Of a DNA stretch of 64,000 nucleotides, positions 36,401 to 45,400 are shown piece after piece. The stretch lies in NCBI GenBank assembly GCA_029891345.1, contig CM057003.1:13742709-13806708 (forward strand), in the 5' to 3' direction. Position 1 is the first letter of the stretch. Every line of letters begins with the position of its first letter. The notes beneath the pieces were generated by a model, which made no database searches, had not been told where the DNA came from, and saw only the letters and a list, made by a program, of their open reading frames with translations. Both the position numbers and the translations under genes were made by a program. The DNA comes from Dryococelus australis. Taxonomy: Eukaryota > Arthropoda > Insecta > Phasmatodea > Phasmatidae.

Positions 36401-39400
36401 TTCTCGAATTAATTCGCAAAATTTACCTGTCTTTAGTTACAGATTGCACTTTACGTGCCTTTTCTACCAGACATTAGCAACTGCTTCAGGTGTGTATACG
36501 ATATTCCCCAAGTTACATTCGTTACACAGTGTTGGCCTGACAACATAAGAGATCCTTGATGAACTAGAGCCCCGGAAATTTCGCGAGCTCATTTGACGGC
36601 AGGGCTGATTTTATAAGTTCTATATACACTCCAGGGACCCTTTTGGTGGAGAGGTTACAGATGGGAACACCCGATTTCCGCGAAAAGATTTCACGACCAT
36701 TTGTATTCGATAATACTTTGGCTCAGATCCTCTTTCTTCATTGGCTGGATTTACATGTTACGTGTCTTAGGTGTCTGCTCGCGAATCACAGATAAACACT
36801 ATAGGAGTAACCTAATTCCGACTGGCTAACCAAGTAAGAAAATGTTCTCTCACAAACAACACGGCCAATAAGTAGAGATCTGAAGAATTCGCGGATTCCT
36901 TTTGGGACAAGCAAGAATTCAAAACACGTGCGTTTATATAACTTAAGCCATTGGTCCACACGGTGTTTTACATTTCCTGGAGAAGGGTGTCCAATTGTCG
37001 CCTTACATTGTGACAACAGTCAACCAATGTGCCGTTGATATTGTCATATTTATGCATAAGTCTGTCGAGTATAGCCCGCAGGTCATTGAACTCGCTAATT
37101 TTTTCAAGTCTCTACCAGTAAGTAAAAGAACACTGCTGATATACTCGTAGGTTATTAAAACCTAACATGTGGGGAAATCTTTTCCCGAAATTCGAATGTC
37201 CCTAGTATAACTAGGGACAACTAGAGCTAGTGATTTTTCGCAATAAAATATGAGTACAAGGTTTGCTTCAATACTATAAGCACTCAACATCAGTTTGCCT
37301 ATTGCCATTGTTTGCTGTCTGCTTAAGGAGGCGTTTTCGCATTTGTCTGGGCCACTCAGAATTCGGCAACATCGGCACGGCTCCTACGTGATTCATGTGC
37401 AGACAGGTAACACGTGTCAAAAAGTAATTCAGCAAATCAATATAGTTAAACGACCGAACAGAGTCTTAAAATATAATTGGTACACTGTTAAAAAATTTCC
37501 GAATAATTACAGAATGTTTTACGGAAATGTACAGTGTATATACGGAAAGGCAATTCGTAATGACGAAAAACGGAGTTTAAGTCCGTAAATACAAAATACG
37601 GAAAGTCTTCGTATTTTCATAATCTCTTTTTATTTTATCCGGAAAATACAGAAAACTAACTTGGAAATTAACGGATAGGTTCAGCGAAATTTACAGAAAA
37701 TCAGTTTCTGGAAATCAACTTGTCCGTAATTTTACGGAGAGTTCACGGACACTTCTGGATAAAATCTTACCAGCACTTTTCCGTAAAATGAAGGAAAAAA
37801 TTTTTTGTAACAGTGTATTGAAATCTTTTTCGCGAAATTTCACCACCCCTTGTTATAGCGCTCGCCTCCCAACAAAGCGGGCTGGGTTAGCTTCCCGGCG
37901 AGGGTCACTGCCCGTCCTTGCATTCCGGCGCCGCTCCATGTCCACGTCGTTCACCCCTGGTCGGCTCTCAAGAGCTCATTGCTGAGAGCAACCTAAACTC
38001 CTCCACACACTATATACACCCTGGCGCTGTTAATTATCCAGTGACTTGTGTCTTCATGCTCGACACTTCATCCTGTGTACTAGAATCTACATGAATCGCT
38101 CGGGATCTTTCTATGTGGTTATCAGTGTTTGACGGTCCTGCAGGCAGCGTCAATAAACAAATGCTCCAATTACGAAAGTAACAAGAATGTAAAAATCGGT
38201 CTACTTTATGTCCTCGTACAGCTTGTACTAGCAAAATCTACGGGTCTCTAGTTATCACTAGGGATACCCGAATTTCGCCAAAAGATTTCTGCACATGCTA
38301 TATCTCAATAGCCTACCGGCGTACCGTCAGTTTTCATATGCTTATTGGCCACCCGCCTTTAAGAGAAGACATTTTCTTCCTTGACGGGCCAATCAGAATT
38401 AGTTAACTCCGATCCTGTACGTCTGTGATTCGCGAGCACGTACTTTAGACGCGTAACACCTACATCAGCCAGCCAATCAAGAAAGGTGATCTGAACTAAA
38501 GAGTTATAAAATACAGCTGGTCGTGAAATCTTTTCTCGAAATTCCAGTGTCCCTAGTCATCACCTAACCTGAAAACGCCAACCGCAGAAATATTTCGTGC
38601 TTTCCTGTTCTGGTAGATATTGAGGAAACAAATATTTTTAACGTGAAACAAATGGTAATATCAGAAGCCGCAACCTCCAGTTTTTTTCAAAAATATTCCG
38701 CAAATTGATTTGCGGGCAAGCTAGACTCGAAACCCGTGTACATTTTACTTTCCTTTACAATTTGATCGCAGATTGTAAATCACGCGCTGGACGAGTTTGA
38801 GCCAATAATTATTCTGCAAATAAACAGAGACCGAATCTCATGCTAACAGGAATTGGGGGATATTGGAATATCGGTCAATGTAGCTAGTTGAGATTCGTTT
38901 TGCTCCTGCTGGGATTTGCTCCTGATGGCATATTTGACGATGTGGTTTCCGCAGGGCTTAGGCTGTGGCCGACCGGCAGGAAGGACATCGATCAGGCCAT
39001 CATCGACGCCTTGGAGAAACTGCGCTCGGAGATGAAGGTCGGGAATCCCACCTTGGGGATCCCTGCCCTGGAGCCGTATAAACTCGCCCGCCTCAACTTC
39101 GACATCAACGAGGAGATCGCAGTGTGAGTGAAGCTAGTTGTCTTGCTTTGTTTGTCGCATGGGAATTCAGCAAAGTCATGTGTAGAGACCTGCAAAGTTC
39201 GCATTATTGCTTAGTAACATACGAGACTTCACTACCCTATATCTGCTAAGGCGTAACTCGCGATTTCACTTTCTATCGGCTGCTATGCAGTGTCATTTAC
39301 CTGTGTGAGCATTTTACAAGAGGTTGGTGGCTCAACAATTGTGCCTTTGTTATTTCGCAAGAGGTTACTGGTTCATATCACAAAACCTTGTCCGCCAATC

Positions 39401-42400
39401 TCAGAAATTAACGAGCGTACAGTACCTTGGAGTTTAATTCGCAGTCACAAAATAGCACGAATTTTGAAAGTCACTAGTAATCTGACGACAGTACACCCTC
39501 ATAGACATTAAATTATTACGACAATTATTTCTGTCTTGTATTTTAAACCGCTTTAGTTCAGACTGCCCTCACGATTGGGTGTTTCTTTGGTGCCTGCCGC
39601 GAATCACAAACTTTCATTACCGGGATAAATCAGAACTATTTTACTCCGGTAATGATTTCCTTTAAGTGGGCGATTTTATCCCCTGCCGAATGTTCACATA
39701 CGGCAGATATCGGATCACACTAACACTATTAACGAATTTGTTGTTTCATCTCGTGCGGTTTCAGATATTTTGCAAATAACTAGCCCTTACTAGGGTAGCA
39801 TCATTTATAGTAACTCGAAAGTGGCTAAGAATGCTAACATAACATTTCTGATCTTGTATTTAAGAGTTTTTTTTTTTTTTACAATCACAATGCCAGTTTT
39901 TCTGTGGCAAGCCAAAACCTACAATTGCGTCCGGGTTTTCGCTATAAATGCTTGTGTTTGCTGTACCATCTGTCAGGATGCAACTTAAGCCAAGAGATTC
40001 TAACTGGTTCCATACATTGCGCAGGGTGAAAGGATTCCTGACGAACCTGGTGGTGACTCATCTCTCCGAGTTCAAGATCATCGCCATCAAGAACGACTTG
40101 AAGAACCTGAAGGCGTTCTTCAAGCTCTCTTTTCCGACGATACGGTTCGCGGGACACTACAACGTCAGCGGCATCGCGCTCAGTTCCATCAACGTCTTCG
40201 GCGACGGAGACTTCTGGTTGGTAGTGCTGCTTCTCCGGTACTATATCTGACCCGTTTCATTCTTCGACTTAGCACACACAACATTCCCCGGCAGACAGAA
40301 GTCGGGCCTGACCTCCCATCCAACATTTCACACAATCAATCTTCAACTGGGAGTATTACTTCGTTTCTCATAGCGAGGGAAAGTTTCACCAGTTAATTTG
40401 AGGACAAGCTAGACTTCAAACAGCTGTGTATATGAGCACCGTGACGTTTGGCTCATAGTTTGTTAGACACGCCGTGAATGACTCTGAGACAATAGCATAC
40501 CAACTTGAAAACAAGAACATAATCTCGTACTACCTTGCAAGGATGAAACTGGCTACACTCAATAAGAAGGCAACCAACGAGAAAGAAGCTGGATATCTTG
40601 TGTACAATGGACTGCGGCATACAGCTTTCTTATCATTTAACTCGCTAAATGTTTCTGCCCCTACTTATAGCGAATCTCTTCGGAATCCTACACTCTTTTT
40701 GCTTTTCCCAGGAAACCATTGACAAAAAATCAAGTAATTCCGAATCTGGGAATCTCAAACATCATTCCTCCTCTAAGAGGAAGTCATTTTTCTCTAACCA
40801 TTCTTAATACCAGCATTGAACCATTTTTCATAACTAGGGTTCTCATATTAACCCCCAATCATGCCACATCATAGCTGCTGTCACCTCCATCACATACGTC
40901 ACAATTTTGTTCACATCCTCTTTTTGTCATATTTGGCACTTACACTAAGATAAAAGTTTTGCTGAATCAAACAAGATTTGTTTGGTCCAACCAAATTATT
41001 TGTTTGTATAGGGACAATGAAATATTTTGTTGCTGAAACCAAATTATTTTGTTGTTCTCATTTTGTTGCCCCAAACTGTAAGGTTTGGTTAGTGCACCTA
41101 AGGATTTGTTTAGCTACACGTACATTAAACAGTTTGGGCGGATATAAAAAAAAAAGCCCGACCGAGTTTCGATCCTAGATCACCTAAGCCAAATCACTGC
41201 GCCTTAGTACCCTCAGCTATCGTGACAACTGGTAGTTCAGGAAAGCTTTTAAATAGATATAGTACAAATTTTGGGTAACGTGTGCAAACAAATATTTCAA
41301 GTTTTACAGCCTTGCTAGTCAATTTCTTGTTGCATTGTTTTATGAATATGTTTATACGATTGTTAAGCATCAATAGGTGTACTAATAAACACGGTCACTA
41401 CTCTAATTGTCACTAAAAAATACAAACAAATTCTCGAGCCGTATTTTCGAACGAAGGCCGTTAAATGAGTGGTCAAACAAATATATACAGTTGATTCAAC
41501 AAAATTTTTTTTTTTGATAGTCTAATATTTTTTGGCCCAACACACAGATTTTGTTTATTCAAGCATTTATTTTGTTAGACGAACAAAAGTAATTTTGTTG
41601 TTTTTCAAATTTTGTTTGCTCAACAATATATTTTGTTAGGGCAACTAAATATTTATTTGACCCTATACAAACAAATATTTTGTTCGATTTTCTCTTAGTG
41701 TAGTTTACGTAATCAAGATCAAAATTGTCGTGTGAGAAACACGCTCTTTAGCTTCAGACCTAGTAACGTTGAATAGATTACCTTGAAATAGTGGTGGAAG
41801 GTCTTAAGCCATATGAAATCTTATAAACTCTAAGCCTGAGTTAGTGATATATCAGTCTGTGAGACAACAGTTTCTGAATGACAGTTAATAAGGTACTACA
41901 GATTAGCTAGCCAAGCAAATGAACTGGGAATGAGTGAGTTATGATAGTGAACTTCTCAAAATTTTGGGAATCATACGTAAATCAGTGACATTCGGCCATC
42001 GCATTAATCATTTATCAGTATGGATAGGAAAATTTCGCGGGTTCAATGACCTGTAGGCGAGACTCCACAGTCATGTGTATACTCGAGCCAGAGATGTTTG
42101 TTCATTGGCTGCTGTCCCATAGAGTAGCCAGTGTTACTTCACACTTGGCAGTATGTCCCTCTCGCTACTTGTTTCCTTGCAAGTCTGCTATTGGCTCAGA
42201 GTCGGTCAGGGCGTGTCTAATAAACTGCGATCCAATTGCAAAGTCAACTTCAGTGCACACGTGTGTTCGACGTCTATCTGCCCCTTTCAATATCCCACAT
42301 ACACATGTGCGCCTTTCCTTTGGCCATTGGCTGCGAGTCTTTGCGTGAAGACAGTCTGTTACATGGGCAAGCCAATCGGAATTATGTTACTTCGATAATG

Positions 42401-45400
42401 ACCGTCCGTGATTAGCGGACAGAAATATAAGACGGGTAACAATTTAAATGATCCAATCACGAAAGTTGTTTTGAACTACAATACTTTGGAACACAGCTCG
42501 TCTTGAAATCTTTTAGCAAAAAACAGGTGCCCCTATTAATAGGTAGAGACCCGAGAATTCCGCGAATACATTCAACAACAAGCTAGACTCCACAGCTCTT
42601 TGTGAACTTGAGCCTCAGCTAGCTGTTCATTGGCTGTTCCTCCATTTCAATTACTGTCCAGGTAGCACGTGATTCGGTCCTTGTTTTCCCTACAGGTTCG
42701 TTATTGGTCGAAAGTCGTCCGGGGGCGTGTGTAACAAACTGTGGTCCTATAAGCGGAACTTTGTGGTACATGTGGATACAGTTTAACGTGTCCTTAACCC
42801 TTTCAGGCCCACTTTTTAAATTACCTTTTTTAGGTGTTGCAAACAGAAAAATTGATTATGTGTGCTGTACTAAAGACGACACAAATCATATTTCGTTGTC
42901 ACGGCCAAAGAGCTGTAAGCTATATGTGCGGCTATAGTTACGCGAACCAATAATGACCCAGATCAACAAGACGGTTCGCAAATCATTTAGCCACAGGTAA
43001 GATCATTGGTCGTTGAGCTTCGCTGTGTATAAAAAAGACCGAAAATTACCTACACGTGAGCAGTGTACACAGTGCGTATGCAATGGGTCTGAATGGGTTA
43101 AATATACTCGTGAAATTCTCTGGCCTCTACTAATAGACATCGGGTAGTTTACTTACCGGCCGGCGAACCACGCGACAAGGAACTCTTTTCACAGCGTGAG
43201 GTAATCTGGCAGACACAAATACGGTTACCCCAGTTAAGGTGATATTTCTCTTCTTTTTTTTTTTTGGAATTTGGTTATCTGAGAGAGGTTTCGATAAGTT
43301 GATGCAGTTGTTATTTGTCAAATCATTATAGTTTTCGAAATATAACACTCAAATTCCGACACGATAGTGTCGTAGGCAGGCTCAAAGTGTTGCATTAGAG
43401 TCTAAGCGCGGCACACTGCATTTGTGTTACAATCTGCGAAAGGAACAAAAACAACTTTTTCTCTACAGTTTATGGTTCGAACTATTTATTAAAACAATTT
43501 TAACAGTTTCGCTTGAATGAACGAAACTATATTTACAAGTCTGACCCCTACTTTCGAAAAAAATTCAGTGCCCCAATACTAGCTCACCCGTTTATAAATC
43601 GCACTCATACTGAATCTGTATGTTCTGCATACGACACATATTGCATTAAATGCAATTTGACTGGGGAAAAAAATTCTAAGAACAAAGCCTAAAATGCTGC
43701 AGAATTCGGGAAATTACGACTTTTGAGTGTTATATTTTGAAAACTATAATGATTTGACAACTTACAACTGCATTAAGCGGAAACTTTTCAAACGATATTT
43801 CTGATAGTAAAATTTAAAAAATGTAAAATATCACCTTGACCAGAGAGTGTCATTTCGTCTTTGTGTAGTGAGTTAAGAGATTTGGACGGCTATTACCAGA
43901 GTGGTCTTGATAGCTGACGACGGTGACGGAGGTGAGTATGGAGCAGCGCCGGAATGAAGGGGTGGAGGAAACGGGAGATCCCCGAGAAAACCCGTGGACC
44001 AGCGCCTTCAGTTTTCACATGTGTAAATTTGCAACTTTTTAAAATTAAAATAGTAACTAGAGATGTAGATGTATTCCAGATAAAACATATAATCCTATTC
44101 AGTGTAAATTTAAGTATGAATTTATTCAAAAATTGTGTGTATAAATGGGACATTATTTAGAAAAATCTCTGTTATAAAACTGAGGCAGCTAAGAAATGCG
44201 ATTTTGTAAGTTTCTTTCATTTCTGGGGAATGAAATAATCTGTGGTGAATTTCACAATTTCTTTTTCCTGGAACAGGATCAAATTTATAAAAAGCGCCCG
44301 GGCTCCAGCTATAAACTACACGCCGACTCCTGTTATAGCCTAATCTGACCAGCTGGTTTGTCGTGTAATCATGTTCCAGGCTGACTCTGACCAACTTGAC
44401 TACCTGGGGAAACGTGGCCCTCTCTTCAGAGGACGGCACTGAAGACTCATCTTTCACCATCAAAACCCTCGCCATAGACTTCACCCTCGCTGACATGAAG
44501 GTGAGTTGATGGCAGTGTCATATCTTAAGGCTGTTCAAAAGCTACATCTTATTCTAAATCTTGAGGATATGTTGTTCTTTAGTTACATTAAATAAATGAC
44601 TACTTTAAAACAATGCCAAATAATTTGCAAAATAATATATATATATATATATATCTGAAATAATATTTAAATATGCCTTATATAATGGGTTAGGTTAGGT
44701 TAGTTAGGTTAGGTCTGGTTAGGTTAGTAGCGAAACATCAAAACAACCTCACAGCTTTAATATATATATTATAAATTATATATTAATATATATTAAATAT
44801 ATATTAAAGCTGTGAATACGAGAATTTTAACTTATGATTTCAAAAATTATTTCATCACAATTTTTAGTATCTACTTAAACGTTTCTTTAAGTTACAGCAG
44901 TGGCATGCACCCTTTGCCCCTAGACATTTGGTTCACCTGTGGCGAAGGCCAAACGTTTGTATATTTCTGCTCTAAAATTTGATCTGGACAGTAAAAACAG
45001 AAATACGGACGAATCGCGTAACAAAGTTCTGAGATCTATTTTTCATACCATTCAAATATAAAAAAAAAAAAAAAAAAAAGCTAATTTATTATTTTGAGCT
45101 GTAGCCTAACATATTAATTTTCTTCAACTTTGAGATTTGCACAAAATTAAATATATATTTAAAATTCTTATTATTCGTTTCATTCGATTTTGAAATGCCA
45201 TTTTCTTCATTTGTCATCCTATTTTCAGTTCGTTATTTCATATGTCAGCAAAAAAGAATTTAATTTGCTAGAAACTGGTAAAATAATTTTAGCTTCTTGA
45301 AAGTCGTTTGATATACGCAGGTTTCAAGGGTTGATTTCAAAAGTTCTCACTTTACCGTGAACAGCCTGTAAGCCCCCTTGGCTGGTGGATACCGACGCAG

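Noticed and set aside
38888-38954. Upstream extension of JHBP-like exon 2 (hydrophobic FVLLLLGF run, like a signal peptide)
   Set aside because: There is no ATG in frame at the start and no suitable acceptor. Exon 1 already supplies a signal peptide and its phase joins exactly at 38955.
40978-41178. Similar ~65-residue frames at 40978-41178 and 60536-60733
   Set aside because: The similarity exists because both lie in inverted copies of the same non-coding element. The Phe/Cys/Val-rich frame is a by-product of ATTTTGTTG motifs.
41150-41225. Possible genuine tRNA gene
   Set aside because: The boxes are imperfect, no cloverleaf could be closed by eye and the block is embedded at the same place in both copies of a mobile element.
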